Shown one piece after another: positions 46,953 through 56,248 of a stretch of 63,364 nucleotides of DNA. The notes under the pieces were generated by a model, which saw nothing but the letters and a program-made list of their open reading frames with translations, was not told the origin of the DNA and did no database searches. The first letter of the stretch is position 1. Each line of letters opens with the position of its first letter. A program made the translations under genes and the position numbers. This DNA comes from Bacteroidales bacterium UBA1410 (lineage in GTDB: Bacteria > Bacteroidota > Bacteroidia > Bacteroidales > Dysgonomonadaceae). Where the stretch lies: NCBI GenBank assembly GCA_002305015.1, contig DBPW01000003.1:1-63364 (forward strand), in the 5' to 3' direction.

Positions 46953-47543
46953 CTAGCAAAAAACAGCTATCAAGAAAAGAATAAAAAGGTCTTCATAGTA
47001 GGGTTTCAAAAATTCCCTGAGTTTCTTTAAGGCAATCCCCATTTGATTCTCTACCGTCTTCACCGAGATGCCCAATTCTTCGGAAATTTCATTGTAGGTA
47101 AGTTTTTTTTCTTTGTGAAGGATATAGATTTCACGGCATTTTTCGGGCAGACTTGCCACTGCTTTCCCTATGATTTCCTGCATTCGGCGATCATCGTCCG
47201 CATCCGCAACTGTTTCATAAGATGCGCAGGACTCTTCCGATAGTTTTTCTTGGATATTCAGTCGGATTTTCTCATTACGCAAATAATTCAGACTTTTATT
47301 TTTCGATGCTTTCAGCAAGTAGGATTTTATCGATGTCTCAATGTGAATATCTTCTTTTCTATCCCAGAAATATACATAAATATCCTGAACAATATCTTCA
47401 GCCGTTATCGGATCGTTCAGATAGATATTGACGAAGTTGCACAAATCGGTATAGTATTTTTCGAAAAAGAAGCGAAAAGCCTCTTTGTCTCCATCCACCA
47501 TCCGTCTAAAAATGAACTGTTCCTCGTCGTTGATGTTTTTCAT
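46953..47543 (-). CDS. ECF RNA polymerase sigma factor of the PUL
   Basis: A 196-residue sigma-70 family factor. Region 2 reads YTDLCNFVNIYLNDPITAEDIVQDIYVYFW; region 4 with its helix-turn-helix reads LTYNEISEELGISVKTVENQMGIALKKL. It starts at the ATG at 47543 (MKNINDEEQF). The frame continues 24 codons upstream but that part has no family match. It stands first in the sigma-FecR-SusC-SusD order, the usual trans-envelope arrangement in Bacteroidota. A GATATTTG element (one mismatch from TAnnTTTG) lies at 47613-47620. No other regulator of this PUL is seen. Confidence 0.93.
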   Translation of the reverse strand: MKNINDEEQFIFRRMVDGDKEAFRFFFEKYYTDLCNFVNIYLNDPITAEDIVQDIYVYFWDRKEDIHIETSIKSYLLKASKNKSLNYLRNEKIRLNIQEKLSEESCASYETVADADDDRRMQEIIGKAVASLPEKCREIYILHKEKKLTYNEISEELGISVKTVENQMGIALKKLREFLKPYYEDLFILFLIAVFC

Positions 47544-47819
47544 TTCAGCCCGTTTTATAACGTCTAATGATACTTGTTTATTTTTTTTATAAAAATGAAA
47601 ATGCTGTGCGAACAAATATCACAATTTTTTTTGAATATTACTACTTATTCGGAATATACCCTCTCAAAACAACATATTTTTAACACAAACCTTACGCATG
47701 GAACAACAAAACTTTACACTTGTGATGTGAATTGGTTACACGTATTCTTTTTAGAAATGAACCGATTTTTCAGTAAAAGACAGACAACCGTGAAGGGTTC
47801 AACACAACCAACATACAAG

Positions 47820-48515
47820 CTACAACATATTTGCGATCAACGAAATAATAATATACGCCAAAATGCCGGCTGCAATACCAAGAATACCCCACAAAGCAAT
47901 AAAAGCAATCATGAAGAAAACAAGCAAAATCTGTTTTTCGTTTCCTTTAAATTTAAATGCAGTGATTTTGAAAGAAAACATAGAGATATGGGAAATCATC
48001 AACAACGACAAAACAAGGATAAATCCTAAAGTTAAATAAAGCAAAGCCCCGTTCACAGGTGCGATGTGTTGGACACCATAACAATAACTAATCCAAAACA
48101 GGGCATTGGCAGGAGTAGGCAACCCAAGAAAAGAAGAAGTCTGTTTTTCATCCAAGTTAAAATTTCCAAGGCGCAATGCCGAGAAAACCGGTATTAAATA
48201 AGCCATGAAAGGGATATACGGAGAAATATCCGTTAAACATGGAGGGTAAACAGAGAAATTGCGCAACAAAATAAACACAGCCGAAGCAGGAGCCACGCCG
48301 AAACTCACCACGTCTGCCAACGAATCGAGTTCTTTGCCGAGAGGGGAAGTCACACCTAAAAGGCGTGCAGCAAATCCGTCAAAAAAATCGAATGCAGCCG
48401 CAATTAACACCCAAATCACAACACCCGAGAAATTTTCGGAAAAAGCCATCACAAGGGCAATACATCCCGAAAAAAGATTCATCATGGTAAACGCATTGGG
48501 AATATGTCTTTTCAT
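47820..48515 (-). CDS. pssA: CDP-diacylglycerol--serine O-phosphatidyltransferase
   Basis: PssA makes phosphatidylserine from CDP-diacylglycerol and serine in the inner membrane, on the way to phosphatidylethanolamine. The 231-residue protein has the CDP-alcohol phosphatidyltransferase signature in DGFAARLLGVTSPLGKELD followed by SLAD, with all the spaced aspartates. About seven membrane segments are seen (IPNAFTMMNLFSGCIALVMA first). It is monocistronic as far as can be seen; its own -7 element is at 48578-48585. It is not related in function to the PUL that begins 276 bp further along. Confidence 0.93.
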   Translation of the reverse strand: MKRHIPNAFTMMNLFSGCIALVMAFSENFSGVVIWVLIAAAFDFFDGFAARLLGVTSPLGKELDSLADVVSFGVAPASAVFILLRNFSVYPPCLTDISPYIPFMAYLIPVFSALRLGNFNLDEKQTSSFLGLPTPANALFWISYCYGVQHIAPVNGALLYLTLGFILVLSLLMISHISMFSFKITAFKFKGNEKQILLVFFMIAFIALWGILGIAAGILAYIIISLIANML

Positions 48516-48577
48516 TCTAAAATAAATTTACATGATAATTTTCAATTTGCACACCGGAAAAAATAATTCCTTTCCCG

Positions 48578-48585
48578 CAAATTTA
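48578..48585 (-). promoter_or_regulatory. Predicted pssA -7 element (TAAATTTG)
   Basis: The minus strand reads TAAATTTG, a full TAnnTTTG match, with a leader of about 55 nt to the pssA ATG. Confidence 0.5.
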
Positions 48586-48767
48586 GCCCGATTTATTGCA
48601 AATTGCAGAAAATAATAGGATAAATTTACTTTAATATGGAAATCCCGACAAAAATACCACTTTTTAGTTGTAAAAGAATAAAACATCCATTAAAAGAAAA
48701 AATTCAAAAAGCTAGCTTGAAACACGTACTTTTGAACTGCAAAAACCATAAATCCGCAAGAAATCAT

Positions 48768-48775
48768 TACCTTTG
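48768..48775 (+). promoter_or_regulatory. Predicted -7 element of the Yip1-smpB genes (TACCTTTG)
   Basis: TACCTTTGCA is one of the commonest forms of the Bacteroidota -7 element. Transcription would start near 48782, so the ATG at 48797 is the natural start of the next gene. Confidence 0.65.
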
Positions 48776-48796
48776 CACTTCAAAATCAAAAAGGTA

Positions 48797-49348
48797 ATGT
48801 TTAAAGAAATTTTCCTTACCATTATTCATCTGATTGCTTCGCCTCAAAGTGCATGGAAGGTCATTAAAATGGAAGATGAGGATCAACAGGATTTTTTAAG
48901 CAAATTCCTTCATCCTGTTTTTGGTATTATTGCACTGACGTCATTTATCGGAGGGCTCTGGTTCACACGCGACGGAAATGTTGAACTGGCATTAAAAACC
49001 ACAATTGTCAATATTATCACGCTATATGGAGGATATCTTGTTACTGCATATATAGTGAATGAAATTTCATCGCGATACGACCTTCAAAAACAACTATTCA
49101 CCTACCGGCGTTTTATAGGATATTCATCGGTTGTGATATACAGCTTATACATCATTATGCCGTTCTTTTCGGATTTTTTCATCCTCTGGATTTTTTCAGT
49201 CTATACGGCATATATTGTATATATTGGAGCAGACGTTTTCTTCGAAATAGCAGAAAACAAAAAGAAAAAATTTACGATTGCTGCTACCGCGCTGATATTG
49301 TTCATTCCATTGATTATCAATGCAATAATGAATTTTCTTATTAAGTAA
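48797..49348 (+). CDS. Yip1-family membrane protein
   Basis: A 183-residue inner-membrane protein with about five hydrophobic segments, opening MFKEIFLTIIHLIASPQSAW. That opening and the overall hydropathy fit the Yip1 family. The ATG at 48797 follows AAGG and lies just past the -7 element; an in-frame TTG at 48773 falls inside the promoter and is rejected. Function in bacteria is not established. It precedes smpB by 5 nt, so the two are probably cotranscribed. Confidence 0.75.
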   Translation: MFKEIFLTIIHLIASPQSAWKVIKMEDEDQQDFLSKFLHPVFGIIALTSFIGGLWFTRDGNVELALKTTIVNIITLYGGYLVTAYIVNEISSRYDLQKQLFTYRRFIGYSSVVIYSLYIIMPFFSDFFILWIFSVYTAYIVYIGADVFFEIAENKKKKFTIAATALILFIPLIINAIMNFLIK

Positions 49349-49353
49349 CGACA

Positions 49354-49809
49354 ATGAAACAGGCAACTGTCAATATAAAAAACAAACGTGCCACCTTCGA
49401 TTACGAGCTGGTAGAAACATATACTGCCGGAATTGTCCTGACCGGAACGGAAATCAAATCGATTCGCCAAGGCAAAGCCAGTCTGGCAGATACCTATTGC
49501 ATATTCGAAAAAGGAGAACTTTGGGTACGCAACATGTATATTGCCGAATATTTTTATGGCACATATAATAACCATAATGTACGACGCGACCGTAAACTGT
49601 TGCTCAACAAAAACGAACTGCGTAAACTGATGCGGTACACAAAAGAACCCGGATTCACCATCATTCCTACCCGATTATTCATCAACGAAAAAGGGCTGGC
49701 AAAGCTCAATATTGCCGTTGCAAGAGGTAAAAAGCAGTACGATAAACGTCAGTCTATTAAAGAAAAAGAAGACAAGCGTTCAATGGAGCGCGCATTTAAA
49801 AAATACTGA
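49354..49809 (+). CDS. smpB: SsrA-binding protein (trans-translation)
   Basis: SmpB carries tmRNA to stalled ribosomes for trans-translation. The 151-residue protein is of normal length. Conserved pieces include NKRATFDYELVETYTAGIVL, GTEIKSIRQGKASLADTYC and the lysine-rich tail KKQYDKRQSIKEKEDKRSM that enters the empty mRNA channel. It starts 5 nt after the Yip1 gene. tmRNA itself is not visible in this window. Confidence 0.96.
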   Translation: MKQATVNIKNKRATFDYELVETYTAGIVLTGTEIKSIRQGKASLADTYCIFEKGELWVRNMYIAEYFYGTYNNHNVRRDRKLLLNKNELRKLMRYTKEPGFTIIPTRLFINEKGLAKLNIAVARGKKQYDKRQSIKEKEDKRSMERAFKKY

Positions 49810-49875
49810 TTGTTTTGCTTTTGAAACGTGTAATCAAACAACGTTCTAATTAAACCGGTAAGTAAGCATAAAAAT

Positions 49876-50835
49876 ATGAATTTCTATAAAGAGGCAGTTC
49901 TCCCAAGTTTAAAAAAATCGGGACATACTTCCATTTGGCTGCTTAAAATTATCCTTCCCATATCGCTGGTCGTCAGATTCTTGGATTACTACGGAATCCT
50001 TGCTTATATTGCCGATTTTCTCAATCCAGCATTTCTTTACCTGGGATTACCGGGAAGTACAGCCATTATTTTCATCACCAGCATTTTTCTTCCCCTCTAT
50101 GCTCCGTTAGCGATCATTACCTCCATGTCACTCACTCTTCGCGAATTAACCATTCTTGCCCTGATGTGTCAGATTTCGCACAACCTGCCCGTAGAGTGTG
50201 CCATTCAGGCTAAAACCGGCACATCATTTTGGTCGATGGTTACCTTGCGGATTTTCATGAGTATTATGGTCGCCGTCATCCTCAATCTCATTTTACCCCA
50301 AGACATGGGTATGCCCATATTTGCCCAAACCAATGCTGCAGCGATGAATTCCATTGGCGATGTGCTTATTCTCTGGTTGAAAAGTTCGTTACAAATCGCC
50401 TTGCTCATCCTTGTTATTGTCACCACGCTGAATATAGTGTACAAAGTGCTCGATGAATATCATCTGATTGAAAAACTGACAAAAATAATCGCACCCGTAT
50501 TAAAATTTTTCGGTTTGCCGACTAACACCGGTTTCCTCTGGCTCATCGGGTATATTGTAGGACTGTCTTACGGGGGAGCACTGATGATGGAACAAATGAA
50601 TGAAGGAAAAGTAACAAAATCCGACGCCGGATTGTTAAATTATCACCTGGCCATTTCGCATTCCATTATCGAAGATAATTTACTATTCGTAGCATTGGGT
50701 GTATCCATCTGGTGGATTTTGGGTGTACGCTTCACCGCTGCCGCAATCGTGGTATGGCTGCGAAGATTGTATCTCCGGTTAAAAATAAAATGGCTATACC
50801 CGACTGTAAACCTGAAAATTGAAAAACAAAGATAA
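49876..50835 (+). CDS. Nucleoside-recognition (Gate) domain membrane protein
   Basis: A 319-residue inner-membrane protein with about eight hydrophobic segments arranged as two Gate-type halves. The first is around VRFLDYYGILAYIADFLNPA, the second around LTKIIAPVLKFFGLPTNTGF. It belongs to the nucleoside-recognition family related to SpmA/SpmB and to nucleoside transporters. The substrate is not known. The stop lies 5 nt before the metH start, so it may be cotranscribed with metH, though no functional link is apparent. Confidence 0.78.
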   Translation: MNFYKEAVLPSLKKSGHTSIWLLKIILPISLVVRFLDYYGILAYIADFLNPAFLYLGLPGSTAIIFITSIFLPLYAPLAIITSMSLTLRELTILALMCQISHNLPVECAIQAKTGTSFWSMVTLRIFMSIMVAVILNLILPQDMGMPIFAQTNAAAMNSIGDVLILWLKSSLQIALLILVIVTTLNIVYKVLDEYHLIEKLTKIIAPVLKFFGLPTNTGFLWLIGYIVGLSYGGALMMEQMNEGKVTKSDAGLLNYHLAISHSIIEDNLLFVALGVSIWWILGVRFTAAAIVVWLRRLYLRLKIKWLYPTVNLKIEKQR

Positions 50836-50839
50836 TAAG

Positions 50840-53800
50840 ATGAATTTCAACGAAATATTGCAATCGCGCATCCTTATTCTCGATGGAGCAATGGGAACAA
50901 TGATTCAGCGTTACAAGCTGACCGAAGCCGATTTTCGGGGCGAACGCTTCGAGAATTTCCCCGTGTTGCTCAAAGGGAACAACGATCTGCTCTCGCTCAC
51001 CAAACCCGAAGTGATCGAGGAGATCCATCGAGCCTACCTCAAAGCAGGAGCCGACATTATCGAAACCAATACGTTTAATGCCAATGCCGTTTCCATGCAG
51101 GATTACAAAATGGAAGATGTGGTAAGGGAAATGAACCTCGCGTCGGCACGACTGGCTCGCAAAATTGCCGACGAGTTTTCAAAGAAAACACCCGACAAAC
51201 CCCGCTTTGTTGCCGGTTCCGTGGGACCTACCAACAAAACTTCCTCCATGAGTCCCGATGTAGAAAACCCAATGTATCGGAGCGTAACTTTCGACCAAAT
51301 GAAAGCAGCCTACCAAGAGCAGATGGAAGCTTTAATAGAAGGCGGCGTGGATATGCTTTTCATCGAAACCATCTTCGATACACTCAATGCTAAGGCTGCA
51401 ATTTTTGCAGCAAAAGAAATAGCCGAAAAAACGGGAAAGGAAACTCCATTGGTCATTTCGGTTTCCCTGTCCGACAAAGCCGGTCGTACCTTATCGGGGC
51501 AAACTCTCGAGGCTTTCATTACGTCGGTAAGTCATGCTGATCCGTTGGCCCTCGGACTGAATTGCTCTTTCGGTCCGGAAGAAATGTTTCCATACCTGAA
51601 AGAAGTAGCCCGCATCTCTCCCTTTTTTGTTGTTGCTTTTCCTAATGCAGGATTGCCCAACCAACTAGGCGAGTACGAGGAAACCCCCGAAAGAATGGCT
51701 GCATCCATCAAAAAGTTTATCGACGAAGGTCTGGTAAATATCGTAGGAGGATGTTGCGGAACCACGCCCGACCACATTGCTCAATACGTCGATCTCACAA
51801 AAAACAAAACACCCCATCGACCGTCACCACGACCACATCACCTTTATCTTTCGGGACTCGAAGAATGGGTAGTTTCACCCGAAACAAATTTTGTAGTTAT
51901 CGGCGAACGGTGCAATGTGGCCGGTTCGCGCAAATTCCTTCGCTTGATTCGCGAAAAAAAATACGACGAAGCCCTAAATATCGCTCGTAAGCAAGTGGAT
52001 GACGGCGCCCGGATACTCGATATCAACATGGACGATGCATTGCTGGACGGTCAACAGGAAATGACAAATTTTCTCAACCTACTGGCCTCAGATCCCGATG
52101 TGGCAAAGGTTCCACTCATGATCGACTCATCGAAATGGGAGGTATTGGAGGCCGGTTTGAAATGTACGCAAGGCAAATCCACCGTGAATTCCATTTCTTT
52201 AAAAAACGGAGAAGCAGAATTTCTGAAGACGGCAAAAAAAATACAAGCCTATGGAGCGGCAGCTGTAGTAATGGCTTTTGACGAAAAAGGCCAAGCCGAC
52301 AGTTTTGAACGTCGCATTGAAATTTGTGAGCGGGCATATCGCCTGCTTACCCGTAACGGTTTTAAACCGGAAGATATCATCTTCGACCCTAACGTACTGG
52401 CTATTGCCACCGGAATGGAAGAACATCGCAACTATGCAGTAGATTTCATCGAAGCCGTAAAATGGATCAAAGCCAACCTGCCTTATGCCAAAGTCAGCGG
52501 TGGAGTGAGCAATCTCTCGTTTGCTTTCCGAGGAAACGACTATATCCGCGAAGTCATGCATTCGGTTTTCCTCTATCATGCCATTAAAGCGGGCTTGGAT
52601 ATGGGAATCGTAAATCCGGCACAATCGGTTATCTATGAAGAAATACCGGAAGAGGTGAAAACGCTGGTAGAAGATGTAGTGCTCAATCGCCGCGATGATG
52701 CAGTGGAACGACTGATGGAATTTGCCGAAAAATTAAAAAACGAGAAAACAGCCGAAACCGAAACCATTAAAACCGAGGAATGGCGCAATCTCCCGGTGGA
52801 AGAGCGGCTGGTTCATGCCTTGATAAAGGGAATCGACACTTACCTGGAAGAAGACCTTGCCGAAGTTCTTACCCTTTATCCCCGCGCCGTTGATATCATC
52901 GACAAACCGCTGATGAAAGGGATGAATAAAGTGGGTGATCTGTTCGGCGAAGGGAAAATGTTTCTTCCCCAGGTTGTAAAAGCGGCACGCACAATGAAAA
53001 AAGCGGTTTCCATATTACAACCCACCCTCGAAGCCGAAAAAACATCCGACGGAGGATCTCGTAAAGCCGGAAAAATACTGCTGGCAACCGTTAAAGGCGA
53101 TGTTCACGATATTGGCAAGAATATTGTTTCCATCATCCTTTCGTGCAACAATTACGAAATAATCGACCTCGGCGTAATGGTCCCACCCGAAAAAATCATC
53201 GAAGCCGTTCGTCACGAGCAACCCGACATTGTAGGGCTGAGCGGTCTTATCACACCATCGCTCGAAGAGATGAGCATCGTAGCCGAAGAAATGGAAAAAG
53301 CCGGTTTTCATATCCCCCTACTTATTGGCGGAGCTACCACCTCAAAACTGCATACTGCTCTCAAAATTGCTCCGAAGTACGAAAACGGAGTTGTCATCTA
53401 TGTCAAAGATGCATCGCAAAGTCCGTCAACGGTGGCCGGTTTATTAAGCCCCATCACTAAAAACGACTATATCGAAAAAATTCGCAACGAATACTCGGCG
53501 CTTCGAAAAGATTACTCCGATAGAAAGACAGAGCTAGTTCCCCTGAAAGAAGCCCGTAAAAATGCATTCCGCATCGATTGGGATAATTTTACGCCTCCTG
53601 TTCCTAAAATAGTAGGGAGAATGGTATTACCGGTAATAAAAATAGAAGATATTGTTCCCTATATCGATTGGAAATTTTTCTTCCACAGTTGGAAGTTGTC
53701 GGCAAAATTTGCAAGCATCACCAACATCGGTATGTGTGGTCACTGCCGTGCTCAATGGTTGGCAACATTTAAAAACGAAGATATCCAAAAAGCCCAAGAA

Positions 53801-54529
53801 GCTTCCCGGCTCTATGATGATGCAATGGATTTGCTCCATAAATTCATCGATCTGGATGCCGAATATAGTAAAGCCGTATTCGGTTTATACGAAGCCTTCA
53901 GCGAAAACGATACGGTTTTTATTGGCGGAAAAGCTTTTCCTTTCTTGCGCCAACAAAGAAAAAACGATAAAAATGAGTATCTTTGTCTTAGCGATTTTAT
54001 TGCGCCGCGATCCTCGGGCAAGAAGGATTATGCCGGTATTTTCGCTGTCACGGCAGGAGCGGGGGCTGAATATCTGCTGCAAAAATATCAAAAGGAAGGA
54101 GATGAATACACGGTATTGCTCATGAAATCGGTACTCGACCGCCTTGCAGAAGCCGCTACAGAATGGTTGCACGAAAAAGTAAGAAAAGAATATTGGGGCT
54201 ATGCACCCAATGAAAAACTCACCATTCCCGAATTGTTTTCGGTTAAATATCAGGGCATTCGTCCGGCTGTGGGTTATCCATCCATTCCCGACCAATCGAT
54301 AAATTTCTTGCTGCACGATATGCTCTGCTCCGACGAAATAGGCATCACGCTGACGGAAAACGGCGTCATGTATCCCAACGCCTCGGTTAGTGGATTTTTC
54401 TTCGCCCATCCGCAATCCCGGTATTTTGCCGTAGGTCCTGTGTCGGATGAACAGCTCGAAGATTATGCCGGACGCAGAGGGATGACTAAGAATGAAATCC
54501 GTAAATTTTTATTGGCAAATTTAGAATAG
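50840..54529 (+). CDS. metH: Cobalamin-dependent methionine synthase
   Basis: MetH transfers the methyl group of methyltetrahydrofolate to homocysteine through methylcobalamin. All four modules are present in 1229 residues. The homocysteine domain has zinc ligands Cys242, Cys305 and Cys306 (GGCCGTTPDH). The pterin domain begins near NFVVIGERCNVAGS. The cap and B12 domain carries the lower-ligand motif KGDVHDIGKN (His756), and the C-terminal activation domain contains PYIDWKFFFHSW. A CGHC pair within the activation domain (after PYIDW) is unusual to my eye. The ATG at 50840 is chosen; the TTG at 50819 overlaps the preceding gene. No cobalamin riboswitch is visible upstream. Confidence 0.96.
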   Translation: MNFNEILQSRILILDGAMGTMIQRYKLTEADFRGERFENFPVLLKGNNDLLSLTKPEVIEEIHRAYLKAGADIIETNTFNANAVSMQDYKMEDVVREMNLASARLARKIADEFSKKTPDKPRFVAGSVGPTNKTSSMSPDVENPMYRSVTFDQMKAAYQEQMEALIEGGVDMLFIETIFDTLNAKAAIFAAKEIAEKTGKETPLVISVSLSDKAGRTLSGQTLEAFITSVSHADPLALGLNCSFGPEEMFPYLKEVARISPFFVVAFPNAGLPNQLGEYEETPERMAASIKKFIDEGLVNIVGGCCGTTPDHIAQYVDLTKNKTPHRPSPRPHHLYLSGLEEWVVSPETNFVVIGERCNVAGSRKFLRLIREKKYDEALNIARKQVDDGARILDINMDDALLDGQQEMTNFLNLLASDPDVAKVPLMIDSSKWEVLEAGLKCTQGKSTVNSISLKNGEAEFLKTAKKIQAYGAAAVVMAFDEKGQADSFERRIEICERAYRLLTRNGFKPEDIIFDPNVLAIATGMEEHRNYAVDFIEAVKWIKANLPYAKVSGGVSNLSFAFRGNDYIREVMHSVFLYHAIKAGLDMGIVNPAQSVIYEEIPEEVKTLVEDVVLNRRDDAVERLMEFAEKLKNEKTAETETIKTEEWRNLPVEERLVHALIKGIDTYLEEDLAEVLTLYPRAVDIIDKPLMKGMNKVGDLFGEGKMFLPQVVKAARTMKKAVSILQPTLEAEKTSDGGSRKAGKILLATVKGDVHDIGKNIVSIILSCNNYEIIDLGVMVPPEKIIEAVRHEQPDIVGLSGLITPSLEEMSIVAEEMEKAGFHIPLLIGGATTSKLHTALKIAPKYENGVVIYVKDASQSPSTVAGLLSPITKNDYIEKIRNEYSALRKDYSDRKTELVPLKEARKNAFRIDWDNFTPPVPKIVGRMVLPVIKIEDIVPYIDWKFFFHSWKLSAKFASITNIGMCGHCRAQWLATFKNEDIQKAQEASRLYDDAMDLLHKFIDLDAEYSKAVFGLYEAFSENDTVFIGGKAFPFLRQQRKNDKNEYLCLSDFIAPRSSGKKDYAGIFAVTAGAGAEYLLQKYQKEGDEYTVLLMKSVLDRLAEAATEWLHEKVRKEYWGYAPNEKLTIPELFSVKYQGIRPAVGYPSIPDQSINFLLHDMLCSDEIGITLTENGVMYPNASVSGFFFAHPQSRYFAVGPVSDEQLEDYAGRRGMTKNEIRKFLLANLE

Positions 54530-54535
54530 AAAAAA

Positions 54536-55588
54536 ATGAGAAGTTTTGGAAGCGACAACAATTCGGGTATACATCCGCGCATTTTGCAAGCCATAAAAGA
54601 AGCTAATGTCGATCATGCCATAGGGTATGGTGATGACGAGTGGACACGCAAAGCCGAAGAAGAAATAAAAAAACTGCTGAGAAAAGAAGACGTACAACCC
54701 TTGTTTGTTTTTAACGGAACCGGCGCCAATGTGGTTGCACTACAGGCTTGTACCTTACCTTTTCATAGCATCCTTTGTCCCACCACCGCTCATATTGCGG
54801 TGGATGAGTGTGGCGCGCCTGTAAAATCTACCGGGGCTTCGCTGAAAGAAATAGCCACACCCGACGGCAAACTTACCCCCGAATTAGTTCAACCCCGGCT
54901 GCAGGGTTTTGGATTCGAACACCATTCTCAACCTAAAGTGATCGCTATTTCACAAACCACCGAACTGGGAACGGTTTATACGCCGAAAGAAATAAAAGCA
55001 TTGGCTGATTTGGCTCATCAATACGGAATGTATCTTTTTATGGACGGCACACGCTTGGCAAATGCCTGTGCCTACCTTAACCTTTCGTTGAAAGAAATGA
55101 CCATCGATTGCGGCGTTGATATTTTCACCATTGGCGGTACAAAAAACGGCTTAATGATGGGTGAAGTTGTTGTTCCTCTGCGAAAAGAACTCGCCGAAAA
55201 TCTCCACTATTATCGCAAGCAAACTACCCAGCTTTATTCCAAAATGCGGTTTATTTCCGCTCAGTTTATTTCCTATTTCAATGAAAATATCTGGCTGGAA
55301 AATGCACGGAAGTCAAATGCTGCTGCCCAACGGTTAGCCAACGAAATGAGCAAAATCGAAGGAATACAACTCACACAGCAAGTGCAATCGAACAGCGTTT
55401 TCTTTATTCTTCCCAAACCCATCACCGATAAATTGCGCGAACGCTACTTTTTCTACGATTGGGATGAAACCCGCAACGAGATGCGGTTGGTTTGCTCTTG
55501 GGATACCACCGAAAACGATATTTCGAGCTTTATCGATTATTTGAAACAACTAACAGAACAAAACGATTCGTGTGTGCCTCATGCCTGA
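54536..55588 (+). CDS. Threonine aldolase, PLP-dependent
   Basis: The enzyme splits threonine or allo-threonine to glycine and acetaldehyde. The 350-residue protein opens with MRSFGSDNNSGIHPRIL and has the fold-type I PLP features of low-specificity threonine aldolases (LtaE/GLY1 type). The stacking histidine is His86 in AHIAVDEC, Asp170 lies in FMDGTRLANA, and the PLP lysine is Lys203 in TIGGTKNGLMMG. It follows metH by 6 nt; both feed one-carbon and glycine metabolism, so cotranscription makes sense. Confidence 0.92.
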   Translation: MRSFGSDNNSGIHPRILQAIKEANVDHAIGYGDDEWTRKAEEEIKKLLRKEDVQPLFVFNGTGANVVALQACTLPFHSILCPTTAHIAVDECGAPVKSTGASLKEIATPDGKLTPELVQPRLQGFGFEHHSQPKVIAISQTTELGTVYTPKEIKALADLAHQYGMYLFMDGTRLANACAYLNLSLKEMTIDCGVDIFTIGGTKNGLMMGEVVVPLRKELAENLHYYRKQTTQLYSKMRFISAQFISYFNENIWLENARKSNAAAQRLANEMSKIEGIQLTQQVQSNSVFFILPKPITDKLRERYFFYDWDETRNEMRLVCSWDTTENDISSFIDYLKQLTEQNDSCVPHA

Positions 55589-55682
55589 ATTAAATGGGTA
55601 ATACATGAACCAATCGATAGTCAAGACCTGTAATTAAACAACCGATAACCAATAACTATATAATTAAAAAAACCTCAAAATT

Positions 55683-56246
55683 ATGTTTGACTTTTTAGAC
55701 CTATATCCGTGGCTGCTACCCCTGATGATTTTCTTTGGCCGCATCATCGATGTAACCCTGGGAACAATGCGCATCATCTTCGTTTCGAAAGGTGCAAAAT
55801 TAAAAGCACCCTTTATTGGATTTTTCGAAGTATTTATCTGGGTTGTCGTCATTTCGCAAATCTTGGTTCGTGCCAACGATTTGGTATCCTATTTATCGTA
55901 TGCAGCCGGTTATGCAACCGGTAATTACGTTGGAATCTTATTGGAACAGCGAATAGCATATGGTGTCATCCTATGTCGGATTTACACGCGAAAAAACGGA
56001 GCCAATTTAATCAACCTTCTGAAAGAGATGGGATACGGAGCAACTATGATACCTGCTAAAGGATCAATCGATGAAGTGGATATTGTAGAAACTGTGGTAG
56101 ATCGAAAAGATATGAAGAACCTCGAAAAAGCCTTAGGCGAATTCGACCCCAATCTGTTCTACATAGTAGAAGATTTGCGCACAAAACAGAATGGTATTTT
56201 CAATAAACGGGAAAATATTCTCCGTCGGTGGCGGCAGGGAAAATAA
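55683..56246 (+). CDS. DUF2179/DUF5698 membrane protein (UPF0316-like)
   Basis: A 187-residue protein. Three membrane segments cover about the first 95 residues (PWLLPLMIFFGRIIDVTLGT, then FIGFFEVFIWVVVISQIL, and a third). A soluble domain follows (ILCRIYTRKNGANLINLLKE ... ETVVDRKDMKNLEKALGEFD), the DUF2179 or ferredoxin-like regulatory fold. This arrangement is the UPF0316 family. No biochemical role is known to me. It lies 94 nt after the threonine aldolase gene and stops 2 nt from the converging yjbQ gene. Confidence 0.82.
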   Translation: MFDFLDLYPWLLPLMIFFGRIIDVTLGTMRIIFVSKGAKLKAPFIGFFEVFIWVVVISQILVRANDLVSYLSYAAGYATGNYVGILLEQRIAYGVILCRIYTRKNGANLINLLKEMGYGATMIPAKGSIDEVDIVETVVDRKDMKNLEKALGEFDPNLFYIVEDLRTKQNGIFNKRENILRRWRQGK

Positions 56247-56248
56247 AG

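Noticed and set aside
47544..47615. Longer sigma-factor frame
   Set aside because: The extra 24 codons lack similarity to ECF sigma factors and overlap the likely promoter region.
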